This document shows, one piece after another, positions 55,263 through 63,850 of a stretch of 64,000 bases of DNA. The translations under genes were made by a program, and so were the position numbers. The notes beneath the pieces were generated by a model. The model had not been told where the DNA came from, ran no database searches, and was given only the letters and a program-made list of their open reading frames with translations. How positions within the stretch are numbered: the first letter of the stretch is position 1; each line of letters opens with the position of its first letter. The stretch comes from an uncultured Desulfobulbaceae bacterium (lineage in GTDB: Bacteria; Desulfobacterota; Desulfobulbia; Desulfobulbales; BM004). The stretch spans positions 64,410 to 128,409 of the forward strand of contig CAMYKS010000005.1 of NCBI GenBank assembly GCA_947259115.1, written 5' to 3'.

Positions 55263-55922
55263 ATGCATAGAAGTATCATCTTCTGTTTGGCATTTGGGCT
55301 TGTGCTTGGTATGATTGGGTACAGCATTGCCGCAAACCCTGAAACCAGTAAAGAAAAAATGCAGTTTCAGGAAGTAATAATTAAACTTGCCGGAACAGCG
55401 GAAACAAGGGCTGATTATTTTGTGGGGCAACATGCACGGGCAGTAATTTTTGCACCGGGAGCGATGTTTTCCAAGGAAAGCTGGCATTTTCTGGCTGAAC
55501 GTTTTCAGGTGCTGGGCATTGCTTCTGTTTCCCTTGGTTCCGGCTCCACCCCTGATCTTTTAAACGGTATTGCATTTCTCAAGACAAAAGGAGCAGAAAA
55601 AATTGCCATAGTAGGGGCAAGCGCCGGCGGGGCAGGTGTACTCTCTACGCTCCAGGAAACTCCGGATCCGCTGGTCGACACCGTCGTTCTCCTGGCTCCT
55701 GCAGGAGGGACACCTTTGCAGAATGAGAATATCCGGAAACTTTTCATCGTTGCTGAAGATGATATGATGAGTTCGAGTGCCGAGGTGTATAAACTTTACG
55801 ATGGTTCATCAGACCCCAGAACTTACAAAGAACTGAAGGGCTCTGACCATGCCCAGCGTTTATTTGACGGTAAGCAGAAAGAAGATGTTATTCAACTTAT
55901 ACTACAGTTTATCCAAAACTGA
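55263..55922 (+). CDS. Exported alpha/beta-hydrolase-like protein
   Basis: A 219-residue protein from ATG 55263, set by AAGGAGG. Residues 1-25 are a signal peptide (FCLAFGLVLGMIGYSIAA). The core has the nucleophile elbow G-A-S-A-G-G (KIAIVGASAGGAGVLS), an acid position in FIVAEDDMM and a late His in GSDHAQRLF, so a Ser-Asp-His triad is plausible. It is a small periplasmic hydrolase; the substrate is unknown. The tpx gene follows after 14 bases. Confidence 0.8.
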   Translation: MHRSIIFCLAFGLVLGMIGYSIAANPETSKEKMQFQEVIIKLAGTAETRADYFVGQHARAVIFAPGAMFSKESWHFLAERFQVLGIASVSLGSGSTPDLLNGIAFLKTKGAEKIAIVGASAGGAGVLSTLQETPDPLVDTVVLLAPAGGTPLQNENIRKLFIVAEDDMMSSSAEVYKLYDGSSDPRTYKELKGSDHAQRLFDGKQKEDVIQLILQFIQN

Positions 55923-55936
55923 TCCGGGAGGTAATT

Positions 55937-56449
55937 ATGGCTGAAATCACACTCCAAGGCACCCCAGTGCAAACAAGTGGAAATTTGCCGCCGCTTGACA
56001 TGCCTGCTCCTGCCTTCATGCTCGTCAAAACCGACTTATCTGAAGCCGGCCTGAAAAATTTTAACAACCAAAATATCATATTAAACATATTTCCCAGTAT
56101 GGACACATCGGTCTGTGCAGCATCGGTCAGACGCTTTAACAAGGAAGCCGCTGAATCGCCGGATACCGTCGTGCTGTGCATATCAGCGGACCTGCCCTTT
56201 GCCCATAAGCGTTTCTGTGAGGCAGAGGGGCTTAACAATGTAATCCCGCTTTCAGTCTTCCGTTCAGCAGCATTCGGCCGGGATTATGGTGTAACCTTTA
56301 CAAGCGGGCCTCTGACCGGTTTGTTGTCAAGGGCTGTTGTTATTGTCGACAAGTCAGGAAATGTGGCGTATACGGAGCAGGTTCCGGAAATCGGTGAGGA
56401 ACCTGATTACGATGCTGCACTGCTAGCCCTTTCTAAGCTGACAGGATAA
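55937..56449 (+). CDS. tpx: Thiol peroxidase Tpx
   Basis: A 170-residue atypical 2-Cys peroxiredoxin. The peroxidatic Cys60 is in SMDTSVCAASVRRF and the resolving Cys94 in HKRFCEAEGL, the Tpx spacing. It reduces peroxides using thioredoxin and suits an anaerobe facing oxygen. Upstream GGGAGG gives a strong start. At the usual family length, with no oddities. Confidence 0.96.
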   Translation: MAEITLQGTPVQTSGNLPPLDMPAPAFMLVKTDLSEAGLKNFNNQNIILNIFPSMDTSVCAASVRRFNKEAAESPDTVVLCISADLPFAHKRFCEAEGLNNVIPLSVFRSAAFGRDYGVTFTSGPLTGLLSRAVVIVDKSGNVAYTEQVPEIGEEPDYDAALLALSKLTG

Positions 56450-56474
56450 ATGGATTAATATTGGAGGGAGAAGA

Positions 56475-56696
56475 TTGTCACAGGTAATTGAAATTAGCAA
56501 ATCCGATTTGGCCGGTGCCAGGGATACCGGGGCCAGGGAATTTCTGGAATCAACCTTTCAGAAAGCTGAAGAGGTTATCAAGGCAGGCGGCACAGTACAC
56601 CTCATGCAGGTATTTTCAGACGCCTCCAAAGAGGTTGCCGATATCATAGACAACCTGGAGCAGCTTGCCCATTATAAATCTATTTATATACGCTGA
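56475..56696 (+). CDS. Small helical protein of unknown function
   Basis: A 73-residue protein starting with TTG 56475, justified by GGAGGGAG immediately upstream and by protein-like sequence from there. Amphipathic helices (AREFLESTFQKAEEVIKAGG and SKEVADIIDNLEQLAH) dominate. It is probably cytoplasmic. It couples to the next small gene, 4 bases away. Confidence 0.65.
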   Translation: MSQVIEISKSDLAGARDTGAREFLESTFQKAEEVIKAGGTVHLMQVFSDASKEVADIIDNLEQLAHYKSIYIR

Positions 56697-56700
56697 TGAC

Positions 56701-56886
56701 ATGACATTTTCCTGTAAAAATTTTGATTTCAACGCAGAAAACTGCATGAAGCTGAACTCGGATTGTATTCCCGGCAGGCCCGGTTGCGTCCTCGAAGGCA
56801 AGGTAAAATTCAGTGAAACCATTGAAAAAAAACTGCATAAACTGGAGGCTGAAGCAAAGGCTCGCAGAAAGAGGCGCCGCAGGTAA
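56701..56886 (+). CDS. Very small Cys- and Arg-rich protein
   Basis: A 61-residue frame from ATG 56701 (an in-frame ATG at 56665 lies inside the upstream gene). Cys occur in CKN, NCMKL, DCIPG and GCVLEG, four in all, possibly a metal site, and the tail is strongly basic (KARRKRRRR). There is no separate binding site, so translation is likely coupled to the TTG-started gene. No family is recognised. Confidence 0.5.
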   Translation: MTFSCKNFDFNAENCMKLNSDCIPGRPGCVLEGKVKFSETIEKKLHKLEAEAKARRKRRRR

Positions 56887-56955
56887 TTAAGGCTGCGTAT
56901 TACGGTCTTATCTAGCGTGCCGCCGGTATCAACCTTAAGAATCCAAAGCCTTAAA

Positions 56956-57603
56956 ATGAATGTTGAGATACGAAAATGTCATGCTGGTGACGCAGCTTTT
57001 TTAGCCAAGTCCATCCTTATGGCCGGTCGGGCCCATGTCTCAAAAGGTATATGGGAGGCCATCCTGGACACTTCGGAAGAAAAATGTTTGCTTTTTCTTG
57101 AGCGAGTTGTTGGCACTGAAATTCCGCATTTATTCCACTTTTCCTGCTCCAGCATCGCAGAAAAAAATGGCACCATCCCTCTTGGGAGCCTTGGAGGCTA
57201 TAATCCGAAAAAAATGGGCTACAAAGCTCTACAACGGGCCCTTCCTGAAGCTTACAGGAAATCACAACTACCCGTGCAGGCATTTGAGGATGCAAATAAA
57301 CGCGCCGCCAAAATCTTAGCCTGTCTGCCAGGGGAAATTGACAATGCCTGGGTTGTTGACTCCGTTGCCACCATACCCGAATACCGTGGAAGAGGTGTTG
57401 CAGAAATCCTTTTGCATTCCGTACTTGCTGAAGGTAAAAAGCTTGGCTATTCTTTAGCACAGGTCAATATGTATATCGGCAACCAACCTGCACTGTACCT
57501 CTATCAGAAGCTTGGTTTTGCGATCATGGAAGAAACCCGGGATACATACTTTGAGAAAATCATAGGCTCCCCAGGTATGCTCAGCCTGACCATGAAATTA
57601 TAG
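56956..57603 (+). CDS. GNAT family N-acetyltransferase
   Basis: A 215-residue enzyme from ATG 56956. The acetyl-CoA binding site is the classical V-x-x-x-x-x-RGRGVA motif (SVATIPEYRGRGVAEILL), followed by LGYSLAQVNMYIGNQPALYLYQKLGF, the late beta-bulge/helix of GNATs. The substrate is unknown. The first 40 residues (DAAFLAKSILMAGRAHVSKG) are a longer than usual N-terminal lid. Confidence 0.85.
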   Translation: MNVEIRKCHAGDAAFLAKSILMAGRAHVSKGIWEAILDTSEEKCLLFLERVVGTEIPHLFHFSCSSIAEKNGTIPLGSLGGYNPKKMGYKALQRALPEAYRKSQLPVQAFEDANKRAAKILACLPGEIDNAWVVDSVATIPEYRGRGVAEILLHSVLAEGKKLGYSLAQVNMYIGNQPALYLYQKLGFAIMEETRDTYFEKIIGSPGMLSLTMKL

Positions 57604-57782
57604 TCATTTCATTTCCCTGCAATTTCCAATTTAACGTTGTAATCTAGCTTTTTAGATGCGAAAATTATTAAAATTGTGTATCAAAAAAGCCAGGTCACCT
57701 GCAGGGACGGCTGGAATTATTTAGCAATCGATTAACCAGCCCCAGCAACAAATATAAAGAGACGACCAAATGTTACCCGGCA

Positions 57783-59555
57783 ATGCAGACAGCCAAACAA
57801 ACTGAACAGAAAAAAAAATCTCGGAAACAATCCCTTTCCGAACAGGAACTTCAGGACACCAGGAAGATAGTCAACACCCTGTTGCTGGCCTGGAAAAATT
57901 ACGGCCTGTATCCTGAAGGGCATGCCACATCCCAAAAAGCCATTGCAAACCTTCAATCTGCATTTGCCGATTTTTTTTCCACCCATAGCGATTTACGACT
58001 ATCTGTAGAGAAAAACCGCCTCCTCTGTGAGTCAGACGTCATCCATGAAGTATCATCGGACTCCCTGAATGAAGAAATGACTTACCTGCTCTACCGCGAC
58101 GGGATCCAATGGCTTGAATTCCAACAGGGTCTCCCCCTCAATGAATTGACCTATTTTTTCAAAATTCTTAACAAATACAAGGCCCTTGCTGAAGAAACCG
58201 AGGGGGATATTGTCACCGGTTTCATCGATGGAGATTTGCAGCATATTATCTTCAAGGCCAGTGATATTTTCTGGGAGGATTTTCCCCTTATTGAATTCTC
58301 AGACCTCAACGCCCACCTTCAAATGGAGGGAGATGACGCCCATCAGGTCGAAACAGCAGATACCCACCAGGTCGAAGAATCTGTCCGTATCGACGACCAT
58401 GCCAAAAGTATTGCCGATCCATCCATCAGTGACTCATTGTGGAAAATCTCCTCTGGGGAACACGAAGAGTTGCAGAGAATGGTGCAGGAGGAAGAAAACT
58501 GGGATAATACAGAAGATGTTTTTGAAGTATTAATGGTGATCCTCCGCAGCCAGACTGACCGGCATAATTTTTCATCAGTCCTCGATTTTACTTTGGAAGA
58601 AGTGGTTGACACCATCGAGCAGGGAGAATTCAGCCTGCTGCTCAACTTGTTCCAGTCCCTGCATCAGTTGCTCTACAGAGATGAATCCCCGGACCTTGCC
58701 TGGATCCGTCCCCTGATCGATCGTTTTTTTCAGGATTTATCCAGTCCCAAAATTTTTGATCTCATTACCAGTAAATTATTGCTGCTGGATGATACTGATA
58801 CTGAAAAGATACAGGCCCTGCGCCAGGTGCTTCTCTATTTCTCGCCGGAGATCACTATTTCCCTGGGGCCGATCATTATGCAGAGCCGATCTGCCGCGAT
58901 TCAGCAAATGGTCATGGAAGTTATAGAGTATCTGTGCCTTCGGGACATGGGGCCGTTGGAAAAAATCTTAGACCATCCGGACAGGAAACTGGGAGAGAAA
59001 CTTCTCGCTCTGCTCAGCAGATTGAAAGGGGAGCGTTCAAACAAGATTTTCCTCAAAATGAGCGAACATCCATCTGAAAAGGTGCGCAGTGAAGGTGTAA
59101 GGGTATTGGTTGCCAGGGATCCCAAGTTTGCCCAAAAGCTGTTTTACCATATTGACGATGAGAGCAAAGCCATACGCCGGGAGATACTTGCCGGCATCGC
59201 AAAACATAAATCCTCTGTGCTGGAGAATATGCTGCAGAAATATATAAAAGAGAATTTCGACAAAAAGGACCCGACCCATATCCTTGCCTGTTATAAAACC
59301 CTTGGCCGCTGCGGCTCTGCCAACTCAATCCCTTTTTTGAAGCGTATCCTTCTTGGCAATGGATGGAACAAGTTTAAAGGATTCGGGAAGTTACTGCATC
59401 GGGAAGGCGCTGCCACTGCTCTGTTGCTCTTAGACACCTGGGACGCAAAGGATATTCTTCTGGCTGCCTCAAAGAGCAAATTTCGGGTTATCAGAGAGGC
59501 ATTTCAAAAAGCTATGGCCGGTAGTGAAACATCTGGAGAAAACACCGATGGCTGA
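57783..59555 (+). CDS. HEAT-repeat-like protein
   Basis: A 590-residue soluble protein without signal or membrane segments. The second half (from about residue 330) shows alternating amphipathic helices (LDHPDRKLGEKLLALLSRLKG, HPSEKVRSEGVRVLVARDP, DDESKAIRREILAGIAKHK) of the HEAT/armadillo kind, a protein-binding superhelix. The first half is helical and acidic. The ATG is weakly preceded by purines. It overlaps the HD-GYP gene by 8 bases, suggesting that the two form a unit, perhaps a c-di-GMP signalling scaffold. Confidence 0.7.
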   Translation: MQTAKQTEQKKKSRKQSLSEQELQDTRKIVNTLLLAWKNYGLYPEGHATSQKAIANLQSAFADFFSTHSDLRLSVEKNRLLCESDVIHEVSSDSLNEEMTYLLYRDGIQWLEFQQGLPLNELTYFFKILNKYKALAEETEGDIVTGFIDGDLQHIIFKASDIFWEDFPLIEFSDLNAHLQMEGDDAHQVETADTHQVEESVRIDDHAKSIADPSISDSLWKISSGEHEELQRMVQEEENWDNTEDVFEVLMVILRSQTDRHNFSSVLDFTLEEVVDTIEQGEFSLLLNLFQSLHQLLYRDESPDLAWIRPLIDRFFQDLSSPKIFDLITSKLLLLDDTDTEKIQALRQVLLYFSPEITISLGPIIMQSRSAAIQQMVMEVIEYLCLRDMGPLEKILDHPDRKLGEKLLALLSRLKGERSNKIFLKMSEHPSEKVRSEGVRVLVARDPKFAQKLFYHIDDESKAIRREILAGIAKHKSSVLENMLQKYIKENFDKKDPTHILACYKTLGRCGSANSIPFLKRILLGNGWNKFKGFGKLLHREGAATALLLLDTWDAKDILLAASKSKFRVIREAFQKAMAGSETSGENTDG

Positions 59556-61002
59556 TGTTCCAAAATACAGAGCGTATTCCCAGCTCGAAGAATTTCTGCA
59601 CAACTTTTACAGCCTCTTGCAAACCACGAGAATCCACAGGGATAACCACAAGCTGGTTATTGAGGGAGTTGCAAAATTCTCCAAATCAATTTCCGGCTGC
59701 ATGCTGGATGAGTCTATGGCCATCAAGGCATCCAATGATCGATTGTTTATCGAGGACGAAAAGCTCCCTTACAACCAGACGACAAAAAACCTTATTGACA
59801 ACTTGGTGCGCTATTTTGATGACCGCGGCTTGGAAGGATTGCGGTTTTTCAAATCCATCAAGGTTGCCGCATCCCAAGACATCCTGGCTTTAATGCACTT
59901 GCTGAATGGCGCCGGTAAACGACCGGACCCTCTTGGCTGGATTATAAACGGCCTGGAGATGAAAAACCTGTACTGGCTGGAAATCATAAAAAAACCGGAA
60001 AAACCCCAGGGAGATGATGAATCAACCGGCAAAGACAAACCTGCGCGCCGGGAAAGGGCCAGAAGAGACTATACTTATGTCATGGCGTCCTTTAAAGAGG
60101 TTGCCGAAAAGGTATCGGGCAAGGGCAGGGCAGGTATGCGGAAAACCGTGCGCGTGGTCCAGGATATGGTGACGCATCTTATTGAAGATGACGAAGTTTA
60201 TTCTGCAATCAGCACACTGCGTGTCTTTGATGATTACACCTTCACGCATTCGGTAAACGTTTCTCTGCTATCCATGTGCATCGGCAGACGCATCAACCTC
60301 TCGCGCCGCTCCCTGGAGCGTCTCGGAATCTGCGCCCTTTTTCACGACCTCGGCAAGATCGAGGTCCCTTACGAAGTCCTCAATAAGCCGGGAAAACTTG
60401 ATGACTCGGAGTTCAAACTGCTTGAAGAGCATTCGCTTAACAGTGCCAGGCTGATCGTAAAACTCAAGGCCTCCCGAGACCGCAAAGCCAAAATCCTGTT
60501 GCCCCCTTTTGAGCACCACTTAAAGTACGATTTATCCGGTTATCCTTACACAAACTGGAGAAAGTCGCTGTCTCTCTTCGGCAGAATTATCACCATTGCC
60601 GATGTTTATGACGCAATAACATCACCGCGGGTGTACCGAAAATCTGCAATGAGCCCTGATCGGGCCCTGGGCCTTATGCTTGAAGGTGCCGGCCTGGACT
60701 TCGATCCTATCCTGATCAAGGTATTCATAAATATGCTGGGGGTGTATCCTGTCGGGACCTTACTGAAACTGGACACCGGCAAACTGGCGCTTGTAGTTAG
60801 TGCCTCTCAGAGGGAAAATGAAAAAATGCCTATTGCCTGTCTCATGGAAGAGGGAATTGACGGACGTTTTTATAATGGCGAAACCGTTGACCTGGCTGAA
60901 CGCGACAGCACAACAGGGAAGTATAAAATTGAAATCATTGAGACTTTTCACCCCACTACTTTTGGCATCGAACCTGTGCAGCATATCTTTGCCAATGACT
61001 GA
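59548..61002 (+). CDS. HD-GYP domain phosphodiesterase-like protein
   Basis: A 484-residue protein. Residues 1-200 are a helical N-terminal region with a charged linker. The HD-GYP core then has HSVNVSLLSM, ALFHDLGKIEVP (the HD pair), EVLNKPGKL, EEHSLNSA and FEHHLKYDLSGYP, with ADVYDAITSPRVYR at the end. The typical H-H-E-x-x-x-G is changed to HHLKYDL, so metal binding or activity may be altered. It is expected to hydrolyse cyclic di-GMP. Translationally coupled to the HEAT-like gene. Confidence 0.82.
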   Translation: MADVPKYRAYSQLEEFLHNFYSLLQTTRIHRDNHKLVIEGVAKFSKSISGCMLDESMAIKASNDRLFIEDEKLPYNQTTKNLIDNLVRYFDDRGLEGLRFFKSIKVAASQDILALMHLLNGAGKRPDPLGWIINGLEMKNLYWLEIIKKPEKPQGDDESTGKDKPARRERARRDYTYVMASFKEVAEKVSGKGRAGMRKTVRVVQDMVTHLIEDDEVYSAISTLRVFDDYTFTHSVNVSLLSMCIGRRINLSRRSLERLGICALFHDLGKIEVPYEVLNKPGKLDDSEFKLLEEHSLNSARLIVKLKASRDRKAKILLPPFEHHLKYDLSGYPYTNWRKSLSLFGRIITIADVYDAITSPRVYRKSAMSPDRALGLMLEGAGLDFDPILIKVFINMLGVYPVGTLLKLDTGKLALVVSASQRENEKMPIACLMEEGIDGRFYNGETVDLAERDSTTGKYKIEIIETFHPTTFGIEPVQHIFAND

Positions 61003-61145
61003 TTGAACAATACAGAGACTCATTATTTGCAAAACTTCACACATGAATAAAAATCGTCCCCGGATTTTCAAAAATAAACCCGGGGCCGCATTATTACCTG
61101 TTACCCTCTACGTAGAAAAGAAATTCCTTTATGCGGTTCTCTTAA

Positions 61146-61541
61146 TCAGGCAGCCTGCATTACGGAATTATCAAGAGGCGGACCATCTATTGCCTTGCAA
61201 ACCCACTCCCTGAGTTCCTGGTTCAAGGGATGGACACCAACTCCCGGCCTGTCCCCGTCTTCTTTCCACGCCTTCATGAATAGATCCTCGGGCACGTGAA
61301 CTTCAGCAATCTCTTCAGCGCCGGCTGTAGTTCGACGTATAAGGGTAACTCGCGGAGGACGCTGCCAGTCATAGAGCACAAAATAAAATGATTCCTGCCC
61401 CATGGTGCTGACAAAATCGTTACCACGACCCCAGCCTGTACCCCATTCCAGATACATCTCAATGGCTTTTTCCTGGGTCATTGTCCAGTCTATCTGATTC
61501 ATGAGTTTCCTATCCGCCTTTAATTCATCCAGTGTCAACAT
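61146..61541 (-). CDS. DVU0772-family-like protein
   Basis: A 131-residue soluble protein, AGGAG upstream of the ATG. The opening LTLDELKADRKLMNQIDWTMT and the later AIEMYLEWGTGWGRG and YFVLYDWQRPPRVTLIRR look like the family known from Desulfovibrio as DVU0772. Its function is not known. No operon partner on this strand. Confidence 0.65.
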   Translation of the reverse strand: MLTLDELKADRKLMNQIDWTMTQEKAIEMYLEWGTGWGRGNDFVSTMGQESFYFVLYDWQRPPRVTLIRRTTAGAEEIAEVHVPEDLFMKAWKEDGDRPGVGVHPLNQELREWVCKAIDGPPLDNSVMQAA

Positions 61542-61869
61542 GGCTTCTCTCCTTATTACTGAATAATTATTGAATTTATAAAAAACTCTTTCCTCTAATA
61601 ATATTCATTCCCAACTGCAAAATCCATATTTTTTTAGTTAATTGTAAAAAAGTTTGGCTGCCCTTATTTTGCATGTCGTCTTAACTCTCCCGCAAAAGCC
61701 CACCAGGGAAGCCCTGCCGTACTTTTTTCACTTGATCCCATTTTTTCATTGTTCTTGACATTTTCCGCATGCTATATTCAATTAATATCGATCCACCATG
61801 TGGCACCTTTTTTGTGATGTGTCAGGTTCGGTTCTATTATTCAACCCTTCATTTCACCTGTGTAACAAG

Positions 61870-62523
61870 ATGAATCCTATGCGAAAAGACCTAAGTATTT
61901 TTGATTTCTTAGCCCAAATTCCATGGTGGGTCAGTGTCAGTCTATCCACTTTTTTTTATGTGCTTTTGAAGTTTGCAGTACCGTATTTTGGGGCCCAGTC
62001 CATTCTTGTCAATGAGGTCCATATTTCTTTGGGACCGGTCTTTGCCCCAGTTGTGGCCCTGGTATTTCTAACTCCTGTTACCTTCTCCCTCCTGCAATCA
62101 AACAGGAAGAAAAAACTGTACGACCTTAAAGAAGAAATTCAATTAATTCAAAACCTTCCATGGCAACAGTTCAAGGCGTTGGTGGCAGAGGCTTACAAAC
62201 AAACCGGTTATATAATCATGGAAGACAGCTCATTTTCAGCTGATCCGAATATTGATCTTGTTATACGCAAAAGCGCCAACCTCTATCTCGTGCAATGCAG
62301 GTACTGGCAGAATCGAAAACTGGGCAAAAGGGAAGTCAAAAACATTTGCTCCCTGACGCATGCCAGGCAGGCAAGCGGCGCCTTTCTCCTGACAACCGGT
62401 ATTTTTACAAACGATGCCCGGCATTATGCTGCAGGTAGACCAATCAGTCTGGTCGACGGTATAGAGCTCGTTGAGCTGCTGAGTAAAGTTCACGGCAACT
62501 CTGCGGCTGAAACAATACAGTAA
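61870..62523 (+). CDS. Membrane-anchored Mrr-like nuclease-fold protein
   Basis: A 217-residue protein from ATG 61870 (the frame is open 24 codons earlier; 61879 is also possible). Two N-terminal membrane helices (WWVSVSLSTFFYVLLKFAV and GPVFAPVVALVFLTPVTF) precede a cytoplasmic Mrr/restriction-endonuclease-like domain: FKALVAEAYKQTGY, then DPNIDLVIRKSANLYLVQCRYW. In active relatives the motif is D...QxK; here QCR has Arg in place of Lys, so activity is doubtful. Role unknown. Confidence 0.7.
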   Translation: MNPMRKDLSIFDFLAQIPWWVSVSLSTFFYVLLKFAVPYFGAQSILVNEVHISLGPVFAPVVALVFLTPVTFSLLQSNRKKKLYDLKEEIQLIQNLPWQQFKALVAEAYKQTGYIIMEDSSFSADPNIDLVIRKSANLYLVQCRYWQNRKLGKREVKNICSLTHARQASGAFLLTTGIFTNDARHYAAGRPISLVDGIELVELLSKVHGNSAAETIQ

Positions 62524-63107
62524 ATACCGTCAGAGTCGCAGTATCTTATTTTTATATCACTATAAGTCTCCAATCTCCTATTCTTGTTCTTACTCATTTA
62601 TAATTTCCAAGTCATAAAGCTCATCTGCCTTAGATAATGAGAAAGTATATTTTGCTCAGCTGAATTTTACCATAGTGCTTGATATACAAGGCAATATCCA
62701 CCAATTTCATTTAGCAAAAAGGTAAGAGAGAAACTGTACCGGGAAGGATTTTCCGTATAGTCTATTATGATGCGAACGTCTTATTAAAGGCTGGCAAAAT
62801 TACACTCAGGTCTTCATGCGGTCAGATGAATACAGGGAGTCTGGGACAGTGACTCCATTAATGCCAGTGTCAAAACATATGCAGGGAGTCCGGTTGAAAG
62901 CATTTCAAAGTATTATTTACAAATTTCTGAATTTTTTTTGTCCGTTACGGTTTTTTCCTGTTGCCTACTTCAAAATATATGCTATATAAAGTATATCCTA
63001 ATGAAACCCTAACTACATGTTGTATGATGAAGCCTGATTGTACAATCGTTTTACAGAATGCAAAAAAGTATGAGTGCAATAAAGCAGGCCTGAACCTTTA
63101 ACGTACC
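62524..63107. other. Gene-free region before a minimal HD-GYP gene
   Basis: 584 bases. I see no start-plus-binding-site gene, tRNA or strong terminator. Two copies of CAGGGAGTC lie about 47 bases apart (near 62834 and 62882), and A/T runs dominate the last 170 bases, where a promoter for the next gene would lie. Confidence 0.5.
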
Positions 63108-63695
63108 ATGGGAATACTCTTCGCACTGGCAAAAGCACTGGAAGCAAGGGACGACGATACCGCCAGTCATTCTTTAAATGTTACAAAATATGCGATGTTA
63201 TTAGGCCGCCAACTTGGCCTTGATGAAGATGAGATGCGTATCCTGGGACAGGGTGCCATGCTGCATGACCTAGGTAAAATCGGCATCCCGGATGAAATCC
63301 TGAAAAAACCGGGCAACCTGGATGACGTTGAATTTGAACGCATAAAGGAGCATCCGAAACTCACATCAGAGATATTAGCCCCACTGGAAACATCGAATTA
63401 CTACTCATCAATTGCCCGGTCACACCACGAGCGCTGGGATGGCAACGGTTATCCGGATGGCCTTAACGGAGAAGACATCCCCCTCCTGGCTCGCATCGTT
63501 GCCGTAGCAGACGCTTGGGACGCCATGACCAGCAACAGGGTCTACCGTCCCGGCATGAGTGAACAAATTGCCCTGGCGACCCTGGAAAGGGAAAAGGACT
63601 GGGGTCAGTGGGATCCTTACCTGATAGAGGAATTCATCAAGATCATCCGCAAGGAAAACGGTTGCGGATACAGTGTCTTTGAAAAAACCGGCTGA
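63108..63695 (+). CDS. Minimal HD-GYP domain phosphodiesterase
   Basis: A 195-residue protein that is almost only the HD-GYP domain: AKALEARDDDTASHSLNVTKYA, MLHDLGKIGIPDEILKKPG, SHHERWDGNGYPDGL and AVADAWDAMTSNRVYR. All metal and GYP motifs are canonical, unlike the 59548 protein, so it should hydrolyse cyclic di-GMP. Relatives usually carry a receiver or sensor domain ahead of it; here an in-frame TAA lies just upstream and no ribosome binding site is clear, so it may be a truncated gene. Confidence 0.82.
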   Translation: MGILFALAKALEARDDDTASHSLNVTKYAMLLGRQLGLDEDEMRILGQGAMLHDLGKIGIPDEILKKPGNLDDVEFERIKEHPKLTSEILAPLETSNYYSSIARSHHERWDGNGYPDGLNGEDIPLLARIVAVADAWDAMTSNRVYRPGMSEQIALATLEREKDWGQWDPYLIEEFIKIIRKENGCGYSVFEKTG

Positions 63696-63850
63696 ATGCT
63701 TGCCGGACCTCCACCCCTTCTCCTAACACAAGCGCTTTACAAAAAATGAACTACCCCATGGCAAACCGCGAGGTATCAAAAATTTCCACATGCACTTTAC
63801 TTACAGCAAGCTACGGGGAATTATGCCCATAGAAAGATCAAAATCCTGAT

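Noticed and set aside
61059-61085. CCCCGG...CCGGGG hairpin after the 59548 HD-GYP gene as a terminator
   Set aside because: The stem is short, the loop long and there is no T tract, so it was not called.
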